A stretch of DNA of 64,000 bases from Nectonema munidae. Lineage: Eukaryota > Nematomorpha > Nectonematoida > Nectonematidae. The position numbers and the translations under genes were made by a program. This document shows, piece after piece, positions 45,553-58,055 of the stretch. The notes beneath the pieces were generated by a model that was given only the letters and a program-made list of their open reading frames with translations, was not told the origin of the DNA and did not search any database. The stretch spans positions 454,001 to 518,000 of the forward strand of contig JAUIRK010001010.1 of assembly GCA_030549495.1 (NCBI GenBank). Reading direction: 5' to 3'. How positions within the stretch are numbered: the stretch's first letter is position 1; each line of letters starts with the position of its first letter.

Positions 45553-46140
45553 ATGAGACGAATCGAACCAAATTCTTATCTTAAATCCTTCTATTTCCAT
45601 AACAGTCAAATTACTCCCTCTCATACTTACTACAAATCCTTACTCCAACAATTTTCGTCTTCACTCAACAACATTCTCATCCAACCTAAAAACAATCCAC
45701 TATCTTTATTTCACCCTTCCTCACCATTATCTTTCTCTCTTCACAACTGTTTCATCAAATCCATCGCTAAACTTCTAATTACGACCCACTCCAACTTTAG
45801 CTCAATTTCATTAAGAATATACCTGGATAGCTCAAAAACCGCAAACAAATCTTTCTATGCTTTTGCACTCTTCAAAGGCTCATCTCCTTTACCTTTTTGC
45901 TCAAAAACGTTTGTTATTGATCCCTCTCTTCCAATATATAATGGTGAATGCAATACATCCTTGAGATTACATAATACAAAATAAGTTTTCCTTTAGACAT
46001 TACAACACACTACACTTTTTTACAGACTCACAAAATATAATCAAAGACCAAAGCCTCAAACACAACATCCCATTCTTAACATACACCCTTGTTTCTAAAC
46101 TCACCTACTTGGGCGTGACTTTTTACCCAAATTCTTTTCA
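45553..46140 (+). pseudogene. LINE RNase H fragment (first copy)
   Basis: A 143-codon frame followed by a shifted one. SISLRIYLDSSKTANKSFYA carries the first RNase H acid (Asp). YNGECNTSLRLHN holds the Glu region, and FFTDSQNIIKDQSLKHNI (about 46015, other frame) the next Asp. These are the RNase H motifs found in I/R1/Loa-type LINEs. The coding strand is strikingly rich in A and C and poor in G, as in the second copy at 46418-48150. It begins just after a poly-C run and ends in AT-rich DNA, so it is a separate 5' and 3' truncated fragment. Confidence 0.6.
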
Positions 46141-46417
46141 AAATGTAAAAATAATTGAACTGTTTAATTATTTTGAAAGATTAGAGCGTTTTTTAGATTT
46201 TTTCCAATTATTTTTCTGATCTTAAATGAAATAAATGCTTTTATATGCTATTTTTGGATTTTTCACTGGAGCTCCAGTCATAAGATATTTTCAAAATTGA
46301 AAAGACCTAAATAAATAATAATATTTATTAATTAAAATTTAATAAATTAATGTTTTAAAATTTAAAACACCTAAATAAATTATAATAATTTATTATTTAT
46401 TTATTTCAATGTTTTTC

Positions 46418-48150
46418 AGACGACATATTATTCAACTTTAACTCTCAACAAGAAAACCTCACCAAATCCTCTTCATTTCTACTAAGGCTACAAGAAAGAG
46501 CAAACACACATAAGATATTCTTTAACTCCAGCAAAACCAGCTTCATTCACTTCACATGCAGACATACAGAACATTTACCCCTTCATTTAAATACCTCTAC
46601 TTCTATAACTGCCTCAAAGACTATCAAATATCTAGGACTAAACCTCCAGTCCAAACTAAAATTTCCAATACACTTTAAAAAAATATACCAAAAACTCTCA
46701 GTCACCATTTTTTTCACTTAAAAGCGCTCTCTTATAAATGGGGCCTCCGTCCCAAACACACCAAATTATACTCATCCTTAATCCTCACAGTAATTCAATA
46801 CGGAATTCTTTCCTGGGGCATCTCTTTAAAACACTCCACAACCATCCATTTTTTTAACAAGATACACCATCTCTGCCTACTTTGCATCACCAACGCATAT
46901 CGTACTACTTCCACACAATGCCTAGAAATTCTAACAAACACCCTACCATTACAACTTCAACTCAAAAAACTATTATTAAGCGCTTCATCTTGACATACAA
47001 CAACTTACTTCCCCCCTTTCTTCCGATCACACCCCACCGCAATACTGAATCCTATTCTTTCTACTCTCATCTATTAGCAAAATACACACCAAATATTGCT
47101 AACTACCTAGTTCACCCCTCGATACATCCATCTCTTTTAACTCACCCATCTGCACAAAATCCATTCAAAACATCTATATGCAAAAACAAATTTTTGCAAA
47201 CAATCAATTTCATACCTTCACTCTACCTCTTCATCAACCCCCCTACGTATCTTCACAGACGCCTCAAAGAAATCCCTAAGTGCCTCCTTTGCCTACGCCC
47301 TCTTCAAAGGCTCTTCCACTCGCCCCTTTTACACCCATCGCGCCGGATTAAATCCTCTATTCTCAATCTCCGAATGCGAGATCTTTAGAATTTTACACGC
47401 CTGCACTACGAAAACCTCCTTCCCCACTTTACTACCATCCATTTATATACCGATGCACAAAACATAATTCACGATCTCTCTCTATCACACAACATCCTCT
47501 TTCCCTCCTTTCAACTCGCCACCTCCCTAATCAATGTTACAAAACATTTCCACATACACCTATGCTGGTGCCCTGCTCACCTAAACATACCAGAAAACTT
47601 ACCTCTAAACATACCAGAAACCTACTTCTTAAAACCTTTATAACACACATTCACTTATACTCTCTAGAAGAATGGCTGATTTCCATATCTTCATCTCAAA
47701 ATGCACTAATTTCCTCATTACCACACATCAGCAAAATTCACACAACTTTCAAAAACAAAAAATTTACACCACCTAGTTCAACCATTCGTTGGCTATCAGG
47801 CCACTGTCCATGCAAAGCATATCTCTTCCGAATTAAAGTTAGCGAAAATCCATACTGTTCGCTAAGATTTTTTATTTCGCTGCCTTTCTTTACTTTAATC
47901 TCCAACAACACTCTCAGATCTTCTGTTACACTCAACACTACTAAAATCCCTAGCAACCCTCATTGATACGATTGAAACAACTCTCACCACCGTTGATAAC
48001 CCTATAACAAACTAATCTGCCTTTCCTTTCTATTTTTAGAATAACATCTATAACTCCTCCCTATCTCTACCAACATCTCCATCCTCCTTAACCAACTTTC
48101 AAGCTTACGCGAGCATCAGCACACGCTGGAAAGTGCTTTGAAATCTACAT
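46418..48150 (+). pseudogene. LINE reverse transcriptase end plus RNase H (second copy)
   Basis: Starts inside the reverse transcriptase active site (DDILFNFNS, from the A/F-ADD box). It continues with TIKYLGLNLQSKLKFPI, then GLRPKHTKLYSSLI-like and QYGILSWGISLKHST motifs. RNase H follows: LRIFTDASKKSLSASFAYAL (about 47250), SISECEIFRILHACT (47360), IYTDAQNIIHDLSLSHNI (47447) and CWCPAHLNIPEN (about 47570), so all acid positions and the His are present. A C-terminal TIRWLSGHCPCKAYLFRIK segment (47780) ends the protein. These motifs place it with RNase H-bearing I/R1/Loa-like LINEs. It is 5' truncated and has several frame changes. It stops just before the MULE terminal repeat at 48172. Confidence 0.7.
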
Positions 48151-48171
48151 ACCTACCGGGTCAGTATAAAA

Positions 48172-48266
48172 TGTACACCAAAATGGCCGACTAAAGTGTA
48201 CACCGTTTTATAATTTTTAATTTTAAATCCCCCTCCACCATTTTTAAATCCGAAATCAAAATGGTG
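48172..48266 (+). repeat. MULE left terminal inverted repeat
   Basis: Pairs with 58237-58332. It contains two copies of a TGTACACC core about 28 bp apart, separated by AAAATGGCCGA, which could be transposase binding sites. Confidence 0.8.
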
Positions 48267-49336
48267 TACTAAAATTTAGTTCCTCCATATAATTTTCAAT
48301 ACATTTTTATGTTTAAGACTTTTTTTCCCTTATTTTTTGGTAAGTTTTATTTTTTCTTTTTGAAAAATACTCGTTTCCTAGAATTAATAATTAAAATAAT
48401 TTATATTAGATTTCTATCGTTCATCTTATATAATTTCTTAATAGATTTTTATAATTCTTCAAATGATGCCATATTTTATATTTTCATATGGAACACAAAA
48501 AAAAATTCACATATTTCTACTTAATTTAGCTCAATCTCAATTTTAAATAAATTTCTGATACATTTTTCTAGAGTTACGAAAACTGTTAAATTTGTTTGAA
48601 ACATTTATTAGTTATTAAGTATTATATGCAATATTTATATTTCTTGTTTTATTTAGGATTAAACTCAAGAAGATAAAAAATGTTGAACGCGAAATTTGAA
48701 AATTATTTTCTGTATAAATTAACTTGCTATTAACATTAAAAGTTTTGAAATAAATATGTGCAATTTACTTGTATTTTCTAAAATTTTAAGATTTCTTGAT
48801 ATTTTTTTCATTAAATTACGATTTTATCATCATTTTTTAAAATTGTCGACGAATGTTTAAGGTTTGTTAAATTAATTTAAAGTTAATTTAGTTATGTGAT
48901 TAGATACCGTTGGTTTAAAAACGTTTTTCACAGTAGACCTCTCTTTTTTTTAAGCAAGTTTAGGTTTGCCCCCATCTCATATAAAATCGTTTTTTTTATA
49001 TTTTTTTGACGTTATTATTAAATTTGATGATCTGAAATATTTTAAGAGTAGCATAAATTGTAAAGAGACCAATTAATTTCCAAAAATTACTAGGCAAAAT
49101 ACTCTTTCTAAAATATTGTTTTTATCTACCCCCGCTTTTTAAATATTGGATCCCCGGCTGTTAATATTACTTTTTTACTTTTGAGTGGATCAATCGAATC
49201 TGCAGAATAATGAGATGAATTATAATATAATTAGTATATATAAATTAGTATTATACTTCATAAAATATTTTTGTACTTTCCCGTCAAAGATATTTAAAGC
49301 TAATATTTTTGTTCGCTACTCTATCGTTATGTAAAA
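48267..49336. other. MULE 3' region, AT-rich, no gene
   Basis: AT-rich sequence between the left terminal repeat and the end of the transposase gene. Plus-strand frame 48309-48524 has no domain. Confidence 0.4.
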
Positions 49337-51976
49337 TCAATTTAAAATATTTTTATTTAAACTCCTTGTCTTACTCGGCTTGATAGCTTTACATCCAGGT
49401 TTTTTGGCACAAGTATTAATTTTTGGTATAATCAACATTCCATCTGAAGAAATGGCGATATGTTGAGAATTTCTTTTATGAGACTCATTTTTCCTTGCAA
49501 ATTTTAAAGATGAATCCATAAAATACTCGCTTTGTCCAACCACAGCCGATCTGAGTAAAATTTAATCTCTTAACTTCTTCGCGTAGCAAGCTGATAAGGT
49601 CGCTTATTCTTTGGCATTTCCAGTCAGTTAAAAGTTTCATCACGTGATTCTTTGACTCACAAAGATTATTCATATAATTGAAAGGTATATTTGGAAAGTT
49701 CAGTCTAGCTTTCAGATTATTTTTTGCAATCTGACTAATAAAGTGCTTTAAATATTCACCAAACCTGCTTTGATATTTTTTCAAAATATAGTTTGCTTTC
49801 AAGTTAAAGTTTGTGATATTGTTGCACGCCAGTAGTCCATCATTACAAAAAAAAGATTTTCTAGGTCATAAAATTCATAATTTAACAAAATTTTAAATGT
49901 ATTGTTCCTTCTTATAAGTGTTTGTTTCAAATGTCTTGAACATAAAATGATATTTGCCTTTTGAAAAGTTGACTTAATCGCGTTTATGATGGCCTTTTCT
50001 TCATCGCAACAAAAGACTACGTTTATATTGCCTATTTTCATTGCCAAATGACTGAAAAACAAGAAGTAGGTTTCATATGTAGCGTTCCAGTGTAAAAATA
50101 TGGGACCTGTGATTATTGGATTATGAAGAGTATGTTTTCTTTTGATTTTTTTTTCTTGGAAGACAATTATTGTTAAATAACAAGAAGACAAGTTAAATGT
50201 ACGGTCTGTACTTATAATATATTTATTATTCACGGCCGAAATCAGATGTTGCATATGAGTCTGTGTAGAGAATGAAGCAAGGGGGATTATTAGATGTATT
50301 AACAGAGATTCTAATATATTTATCACCAAGTGATATTTCATTTAAAACATTCTGTATATCGTCAGCCATATTTTTTCTTGGGTATGGTGTAGAATCCTTT
50401 TTTAGATTATATTTCATATTTGTTATGCATCTAGCGTCTCTAATTACAAAATCCTTCAACAATAACTCTGTATGAATTTTCCTAACTGTTTTTTCTTTAG
50501 TTAATTCATGTACAATTTTATTTTTTGTTTTCAACGCTGTTTTGATATATATTTCATTTATTTTCGCGTTTCCATGAAGAGAACCACCAGGATATGTACC
50601 AATATATTCATAGGTCATTTTGTTGTTATGATCGAACTTTTCTGGTACTTTTACAAAATGAGAGATACGCCTTACATAACTAGGATTACCCTTTAGCTTT
50701 GAATAATATTGTTTTAAAATTAACACGAGATTTTCGATTTCATCTAGCAAATAATTGGTGTATTTTGAACGGTTAGATTGCCAACTTCCACAATCGTCGT
50801 GATAGTATATTCTCGATTTAAAGTATTTAGGTGTAACTAAGAAGGCCATGTGTTCTTTGGGACCTTCTGGTGTTTCTTGTAAGGGAGACACAGAGCGTGT
50901 TAAAAAAGAATACCATTCTTTTGTGGATAGAAACTTATTTTTAAAGCTAAATAAGGAAGATTGCAAGATGAAGAGTCTGCAAAGCAATATGTGTAATCTA
51001 GAGAAATATGATTGGACCTGCAGTTCAGCGCATTAATTTTCTCAAATTTAGATTCTTCAACATCATTTTTTTCAAAACAATTATCTACAATATCGATAAA
51101 ATCATTATACATATCAGCAGAATGATAATTTATCAGGGGTACAAAGTGATTTGGATATATCTAATGTTCCGATTTTCTGAAAAATAGGAACAGGTAAATA
51201 GTATGTGTATGTACTCCTCACCAACCACCTGTCCATGAGGTAGAAATATCTTATTAAAAATCTCATGTCAAAACTTGAAAGTGGAGTCATAAAACGGATA
51301 AAAATTTTTATCGGAGTTTTGATGGCATTGACAAGCGCACTAATTGTGAAGATGTTTGACTATCCTCTATTCACCAAAACGTTTTCTACTGCTTCATCTA
51401 GGTTTCCAATTTTATTCCAAGCATTATTTTTTGAATATAAATCATAATTCTTGACAATTTCTATTCCTGTTAGAACTCTAATTTTCGCTGAAAGGGATTC
51501 GTTGTCAACAAAAAACAAAGACACGGCATTAAAAAGACAGTTCCCATCGCCACTTGTTGTAAAAGGGATATTTTCTTCCATAAGTCCGTAAAAATTGATT
51601 AATAATGACGCAACATCGTCAATATTAGTTCTATAATATTTTACTTTCTTTTGAAAAACTAAACTTTCATTTCTCAGAAATATTGACTCTAAATCAACAG
51701 CTCTTTTCAATTCCATTAAAAAAAAGAAGTATCAAGAAATTCTCTATTAATATTGGTCACCTTTTTCGTTAAACGTTCAAGAGCCTTTTCATAAGAATAA
51801 AGTCTATTTTGATCAAGATTACAATTTATACACAAAAAATTGTAATGAAATCTTTTAATGAAATTAAAATTCTGGGTTGTTATATTTTGGCATTTTAAAT
51901 GATACTTTCCTTTACAAAGATAACAGAAAATAAATGAATTGTTGATTGTTTCACAACATAAAAAACATTCGTTCAT
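49337..51976 (-). pseudogene. PHD-OTU-MULE transposase, lightly broken
   Basis: Domain order from the N-terminus: a PHD finger (residues about 4-52) with all eight ligands, C4, C7, C18, C21, H26, C29, C49 and C52. Then an OTU-type cysteine protease domain with TTSGDGNCLFNAVSLFF (catalytic Cys, about 51540) and, in another frame, YPNHFVPLINY (catalytic His, about 51140). A linker with YHDDCGSWQSNRSKYTNYL (about 50800) follows. The MULE core shows IISTDRTFNLSSCYLTIIVF (first Asp), NVVFCCDEEKAIINAIKS (second Asp), ILCSRHLKQT and NNLCESKNHVMKLLTDWK (Glu). About five frame breaks separate the parts, one at a T-run between PHD and OTU. The ATG at 51976 follows a TTTCTTTTTCAG acceptor-like site by 11 nt. 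OTU-bearing MULEs are known in invertebrates. The PHD could read histone tails and the OTU could act on ubiquitin; both are inference. Confidence 0.8.
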
Positions 51977-51989
51977 ATTGGATATTTCT

Positions 51990-52630
51990 GAAAAAGAAAG
52001 GTTTAGACAAAGTAGGATTGGTATATTTAAAATTTATAATCAGTAAAAACAAGAAAATAATATTGAAATAAAAGTGTTTTGTTTTTAAAGCTAGACTATT
52101 AGTCATTATACTTATTGTAACAAACATAGGTTCATGTAAACTCAAATGATCAATATGAGTATAGAATTTTGCAAAACAAAAAAATTACAATGAAAATTTT
52201 TTTGTTTTCACAAAAAAAATACAATGGAAAATACATCTGATGTGATCACAAAATTTGATATTAGCAAAAAGGAAAGTTGACAAAAGAACTTTCATCTCGG
52301 CCACCTTGAACCCGAGAGCCATAGAAAAGTATAAATGCTAAAAGCTACATAATACCAGAAAGTTTTTCTGCTCCTATATTTAATTATTTAAGAAATGCCT
52401 CATACATCATACAAGTAATGTAACAACAAGAAATCCCTTGAACGAACATATAATATAGTAGTTATATATGTTATTGAGATGCATCAATAAATAATATTCT
52501 CGAGGCACTTATGATAAAAAAAAGGGAATTGTCCATGTGTGTGTTAGTGGTTAAAATATACACACGTTAAATATATACACACTTTATGAATATTCTTCTG
52601 GAAATTGAGCCATTTTTTGTTATCGGATAA
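51990..52630. other. MULE 5' leader, AT-rich
   Basis: Should hold the promoter or first exon of the minus-strand MULE gene. The junction with the LINE lies somewhere between 52500 and 52630. No distinct motif was seen. Confidence 0.35.
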
Positions 52631-53218
52631 TCCATAAGATATATTATATTTCTGATAAGTTTAGCTGAATCAGAAAGACAAATTTTAATCAAGCCTAAAG
52701 TTAGCTTAATGGTTTCCAAAGATATTGATAATAAGGATGTGATTCCTTTAATATTACAAAAGAATCCAGTAATAGAAAAGCATGTTGAAAATGGAAGTAA
52801 GTTCAGCTTACTCTTCAATTATAATTCTAAACACACTTTATTTAAAATCGTGGTAATTGTTTGTGATCCGATAATATACAATTATTTAGAAAGTAATAAT
52901 TTTTATTTATACTTACAATATCGTCAAATAAGATGTCAAGAATACATATTGAGTAAACAATGTAGTAATTGTGCTAAAATTGGTCATAGTTCAAAATCAT
53001 GTTATGATAAAAAATGCTGTACATACTGTTCGGATTTAACTCATAATGGTAAAGATTGTCCAGAGAAGGGTAACAAGGAAAAGCTCAAATGTATTAATTG
53101 TGTAAATGCAAATTTTTCTGAAAATAATCACAGTGCTCATATTAAAGTATGTCCTTTTATTATAAAAAATCTTGCATTTGTAAAAAGTATTACTAATTAT
53201 AACATTAATGATGATTGA
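52631..53218 (+). CDS. LINE ORF1, zinc-knuckle protein (5' truncated)
   Basis: The frame is open from 52631, with the first ATG at 52709 (169 codons from there). The C-terminal half carries Cys-rich knuckles: CSNCAKIGHSSKSC, CCTYCSDLTHNGKDC and CINCVNANFSENNHSAHIKVC. These Cys-His arrays are typical of ORF1 (nucleic-acid chaperone) proteins of Jockey/CR1-group LINEs, which coat the element RNA. Family ORF1 proteins usually are twice as long or more, so the N-terminal part was lost by 5' truncation on insertion. The stop at 53216-53218 overlaps the ORF2 ATG at 53208 in a different frame, as in relatives. Confidence 0.75.
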   Translation, partial: SIRYIIFLISLAESERQILIKPKVSLMVSKDIDNKDVIPLILQKNPVIEKHVENGSKFSLLFNYNSKHTLFKIVVIVCDPIIYNYLESNNFYLYLQYRQIRCQEYILSKQCSNCAKIGHSSKSCYDKKCCTYCSDLTHNGKDCPEKGNKEKLKCINCVNANFSENNHSAHIKVCPFIIKNLAFVKSITNYNINDD

Positions 53219-56121
53219 ACATTTATCTAAAAATTTATTAGATAGTTATTACTTCGGTAATATAAACTACACTGATATCACATCCTCTGAATATATATAT
53301 TATCATAGTTTAAATAACAATATTTTATATGATTTTAATGTAGGTAGTGTGAACATAAGATCAATTATCAATAAATATTCTGAACTTGAGGTATTTGTAC
53401 ACAGTTTCAATTCTATTACTAATAAAACACTAAAAATATTAGCATTACAAGAAAGTTGGCTAAATTATAAAGATTACGTTTTAAGGGTAAAGGGTTATAG
53501 TTTTGTTCACATCCCTTGTAGACTTACAAAACATTCAGGCATTGCTTTTTTAATACATAATACTTTAAATTTTAACGTTAATGATAATTATTATGAAACA
53601 AATTTTTTTGAATCCTTTTCAATAGAAATATTACTATCCTGTAACAACAGTATAATAATACATAATATATATCGTCCACCATCTCTAAGTCCAAACTTAT
53701 CTTTCTTTATTGATGAGTTCTCTAACTTTTTAATCACTAAGGTATCTTCTACATATAATAACATTTTAATAGGAGATTTCAATATTGATCTAAAAGTTGA
53801 TGTTTCTAAGAATGTTTCTGATTTCTTAAATGTTTTGCAATCTAATTTCTTAAAACCTGCCATAACAGGAATAACACGAGATATATCAGGAACTTTAATA
53901 GACAATATTTTTATACCAATAAACGTATCTATTTATAAATCTTTTATCTTCCCTACATCATTATCGGATCATAATATTATTTTATTTTCTTTGAACATAA
54001 AGGAATCATGCTCATCTTTTCGTTTTTCGAAATCATTTAATGAAAATAAATTCGTTGAAAAAATAGCTAGATTTGATTGGTTTAACTTTACTAAACCTAA
54101 TCTTGATCTGTCTGAAGAATTGGCCAATTCGATTAATTTTAAAATTGCAAAAATAGTAAATGAGTGCACTAAAATTAAGATATTAAATAAAAATTCAAAA
54201 TATAATCATAAACAAAATTATTGGATAACATTTGATTTACTCAATCTCATTACTCAATCTGAGATATCTGTCATGCAAAGTTAAAAAAATGTAATATAAA
54301 TCCCAAACTCAAAAAGGAATTTATTAAATATAGAAACGAGGTTAAAAGTAAAATCAAACATTTGAAAAAAAATTATTATTCTAAAATCTTTAGCGGTATA
54401 GGTTCACCTAAGGACACTTGGAATAAAATTAATAAAATAATTAAACCATGTAAAAATGAAAAATATGCGATTAAAATAAATGATAAAATAGAAACTAACT
54501 TAGAAACAATTACGAATATGTTTAATGATCAGTTTACATCAATCACAGACACAGCTAATGATGATAATATAAATGATAACGTATCTAATTATCTTGAAAA
54601 AGTTAATCATCGATTTACAAGTAAAATAAATGAAATCGACATTATTACTGCAATGAATGAAATCAAATCAAAAAATTCATGTGATATCAGCAATATTTCA
54701 ATATATAAATTGAGTTTGATATTAAACTATATAATCAAATATCTAGTCATTGCCTTCAATTCCTGTATCGAGTTCAGTGTTTATCCTACTTCATTTAAAC
54801 TTGCAAAGGTGATTCCCGTTTTCAAAAAAAGAAATAAATTTTCAATCAATAATTATAGGCCTATAAATATTATCAATACGCTATCAAAACTTTTCGAAAA
54901 AATTATATATAACCAGATTCATTCATATATAAACAAATTAAATTTATTATACAAATATCAGTTTGGGTTTAGGTCTAAATATAGTACAGAACATCTACAT
55001 ATATTTTTTTTTAGAAAAAATCCAATATTATTTAGATAACTCAGATAGTGTTATAGGTATATTTCTCGATTTAAGTAAAGCGTTCGATACGATTTCACAT
55101 TCAAAACTTTTAATAGAATTGGATCATTTTGGCTTTCATATAGACAACAACTTGTTACTATAGACAATATAAATTCCTCGATAAAACATACTTCTTCTGG
55201 AGTACCTCAAGGTTCCATTTTGGGGCCAATACTGTTTTGCTTATATATAAATGATATTTACACTTCAAATACAATATTTGATTATTACTTGTTTGCTGAT
55301 GACATAACACTATTATTACCCTTTCTAATATTTCTGAGGATATTTCTTCAAACTTAAATTCAATAGACAAATGGTGCACTGTAAATTCTCTGAAGATAAA
55401 TAAAAAGCAATGGTATTTTCTAATAACAATATTACTTATCGCAAATTATATGCCAGTAGGTTTGGTCTTGAGATAGTTGATAAGTTTAATCTTTTATGTT
55501 TAATGGTGAACAATAAGTGTTCATGGTCAGATCATGTAAATTACTTGTCTTCTAAAGTAAGTAGTGTACTTGGTTTGTTTAAAAGATTTAAAAATGATTT
55601 CAATATAAACATTAAATTTATATAATTCTTTGGTGTTAGCTCATTTTTACTATAGCGTAGTAAATTGGGGTCATGCTAATATTTCTAAGCTTGAAATTTT
55701 ACAAAAGAAAGTTTTAAGAACAGTATTTAATTTAAAGTACAGAGAGCACACCACACCATCGTTTGTTAATAATAATTTATTGAAATTAAAGGATATATAT
55801 CATGTTCAGATATCAAAATTTACATACAAATATAATCATAATATGCTTCCTATAATTTTCAATGATTGGATTTCCTCAATATATCAAAATCCACATCACT
55901 CACTGCGGTTTCCAACTAAATTTGTAATCCCATATTTTAGGCTTCCAACTTCTAAAAGGTATTTAAAATATAGAGTAATATGCTTTTGGAATGAATTTTT
56001 ATATAACTCGGAACTCATTTGTACTTCGTCTTATAATTTTAAATATAAAATAAAAGAATACTTTATAAGTAAATATGAAATGAATTGTATAATTAAGGAT
56101 TGTTTCTTATGTTCAACCTAG
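53208..56121 (+). pseudogene. LINE ORF2: endonuclease and reverse transcriptase
   Basis: An APE-type endonuclease is intact in 53208-54284: NVGSVNIRSI, LKILALQESWL (Glu), IYRPPSLSPN, ILIGDFNIDL (Asp-x-Asn) and TSLSDHNIILF (Asp-His). Reverse transcriptase follows with shifts: AKVIPVFKKRNKFSINNYRP, YKYQFGFRSKYSTEH, GIFLDLSKAFDTISHSKL (first Asp), SGVPQGSILGPILFCLYIND and FADD (55292-55303). The thumb and C-terminus read LEILQKKVLRTVFNLKYREH and TFKYNHNMLP-like sequence. No RNase H is present. This assigns it to the Jockey/CR1/L2 group. About four frame changes (near 54270, 55010, 55165 and 55310-55400) break it after the endonuclease. The nuclease ORF alone is intact, which suggests a fairly young insertion. 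Confidence 0.8.
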
Positions 56122-56594
56122 TAACACTAACTTCTATTTATAGTATATATATACCCTAATCTTGAGTATTCTGAATAATTTTCTCCATAATTATACATAA
56201 ATATTTATCAAACCCTGTCTTCATATATGATTCGTAGCATTTGTATAATCTTTCCTTCTTTGTGATGTTTTTTTCTTCCTTTTTTTACTATTTAGTTATT
56301 TATTCGCCATTCTTTTCTATGATGTAATTATTTATTTTATGATTATTATATAAACTATTTTCAAATACATTTTTTACATATATTGTTAACTTTTCTATAT
56401 TTGTTCTGGATAAAATGAATTCTATTAGGATACTCATACCAGCGGCTTGAAATGGCCTTTTGAGTTTCCTCGCATTTTAACGTGAAATTTGTAATACATC
56501 TTTTCTTCATAAATATTTTATAATGATGAAATGACATGAATATTATTATTGTTTTCTTTGTTATGCGAAATAAATTCTTCTTCTTCTTCTTCAT
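56122..56594 (+). repeat. LINE 3' UTR ending in AATAAA and (TTC)n
   Basis: AT-rich 3' UTR. Near 56568 AAATAAA is followed directly by five or six TTC units to 56594. Many CR1/Jockey-group LINEs end in short tandem tails rather than poly-A, so this is read as the true 3' end. Ordinary MULE sequence resumes afterwards. Confidence 0.6.
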
Positions 56595-56980
56595 TGGCTT
56601 TTCGTGTTATTCTTTTGCGTTAGAGATAGACCATTGCGTTAACCATTGGCTTTTTTTTCCCATTTGGGATTGGATCATCGTTCCTTGAGCGTTTTTCATG
56701 TTATTTAGTCCTATATTTTACTTCCTTGCCACTTCTCTTGTAGCAATTTGGGTTTAGAGGTGGGGAATCTTCTAATAGTTATTGCTCTTTGAGTAAGATT
56801 TGAAAGAGCGCTCAGCTTGTCTTTCTCTGGGGGATCATTGTCTCCCACAGGTTCTCTTTCTTTTAAAAATTTTAACCTTTAAAATTTATTATAAAAGAAT
56901 TTTTGTCTAATGAATACGTCAAGATTATTACCAGGAATTATACGTGCAAAGCTCACAATCTTACAATGTTTATATCCGAC
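56595..56980. other. MULE 5' sequence between LINE and MITE 1
   Basis: Slightly GC-richer. Contains CCCATTTGGGATTGG at 56661, which resembles MITE 3 and may be another MITE scrap. No coding sequence was seen. Confidence 0.4.
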
Positions 56981-57163
56981 TTAACCCATTTACGACCAAT
57001 GTTCTCAGGAACGCACACGAATTTCTATTTTAAATGGAATTAAATAGGGATTACTAAAGTCGTCTGCCTTGCTTGGTCTTAAATGAAATAAAGTCGTCTT
57101 TTTTTTCTTGGATCAAATGTGGTAAAATATAGATATCGTCTGAGAACTACCAGAATGGGTTAA
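56981..57163. mobile_element. TTAA-flanked MITE 1 (TTAACCCATT ends)
   Basis: The left end is TTAACCCATTTACGACC. The right end is AGAATGGGTTAA. TTAA is duplicated at both ends, giving 183 bp. It contains GTCGTCTGCC and AGTCGTCTTT blocks and no ORF. The ends resemble piggyBac-type MITEs in animals. They share the TTAACCC start with the 5.3-kb element at 39245-44537, but the following bases differ. Confidence 0.75.
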
Positions 57164-57293
57164 ATTAAAAAAAATAAACACAAAGTAAAAAAATAAACAA
57201 AAAGAAAAAAAGACAAACTTAAGACATTAGATCCCAGAAAAAACACAAGACATTAAGAAATTTGATATATAACTACCTTAATTTCTTTAGTTT

Positions 57294-57405
57294 ATAACCC
57301 ATTTAGGACCGAACAAAGCAGACTTTAGTAATTCCTATTTAATTCCATTTAAGGTAAGAATTCGTCTGCGTTCCCTTTGGGAACATTGCTCTTATTAAAC
57401 AAGAT
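57294..57405. mobile_element. TTAA-type MITE 2, inverted relative, truncated
   Basis: Starts TATAACCCATTTAGGACC. It contains GACTTTAGTAATTCCTATTT followed by AATTCCATTTAAG, the inverse of the middle of MITE 1, and ends TTTGGGAACATTGCTCTTA. The outer right end with TTAA is lost, leaving about 110 bp. Confidence 0.65.
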
Positions 57406-58055
57406 TAATTAGAATATAAAATATATGAAGGAAAAGTAATCGATAAATACACTTATATGGCAAATGCTGCAAACACACACCGTATCAAAACGAAGCAACA
57501 CCGTTTAATTCAACCAAACTATATTAAAACATAGAAATAAACCACGTTTTTATAGTGTAAATTAAAATGAGTATTTAAATACGAAATATAGAATAAACAA
57601 ACATGTATGAATTTATGAAAAAATCGCTATAAGAATATGAAATAATACGATACATCATTGAACGCACACATATGAAGATGATGGTTATTGTTTGAATTAA
57701 AAAAAACATGTAACCTCCTAAGGTTAGATTTTTGGAGGCATTACATTGTAAAAATATTATTTAGAATTAAGTTTATATTTAAACTTTAAAAGATATAATT
57801 TATCTATATAAAGAGTCAAATCTAAATTTTCGCATTGATTAAGAAATTATAAAAAAACAGGAAGCTTTAATAATTTTTTTCTTTGATAAGAATAGATATT
57901 AAAAAGGAAAATCATATCAAAAGCTATTTAGCACAAAATTTAGCTTTCTGCTTACAAAGAATAGGTTTTAAAAATATACTATTGGAGAATAGTTATTAAG
58001 CAAAAAGTAAACTGACTTGTTGAAAAAATGACATAATTATCTTTTAAGTTGTTTA
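57406..58055. other. MULE 5' region, AT-rich
   Basis: No gene or repeat end was supported between MITE 2 and MITE 3. Confidence 0.4.

Noticed and set aside
47738-47956. Minus-strand 72-codon frame
   Set aside because: Antisense of the LINE C-terminal region, which has recognisable motifs on the plus strand.
52140-52560. Lost N-terminal half of LINE ORF1
   Set aside because: No continuing knuckle or coiled-coil sequence in any frame; 5' truncation is simpler.
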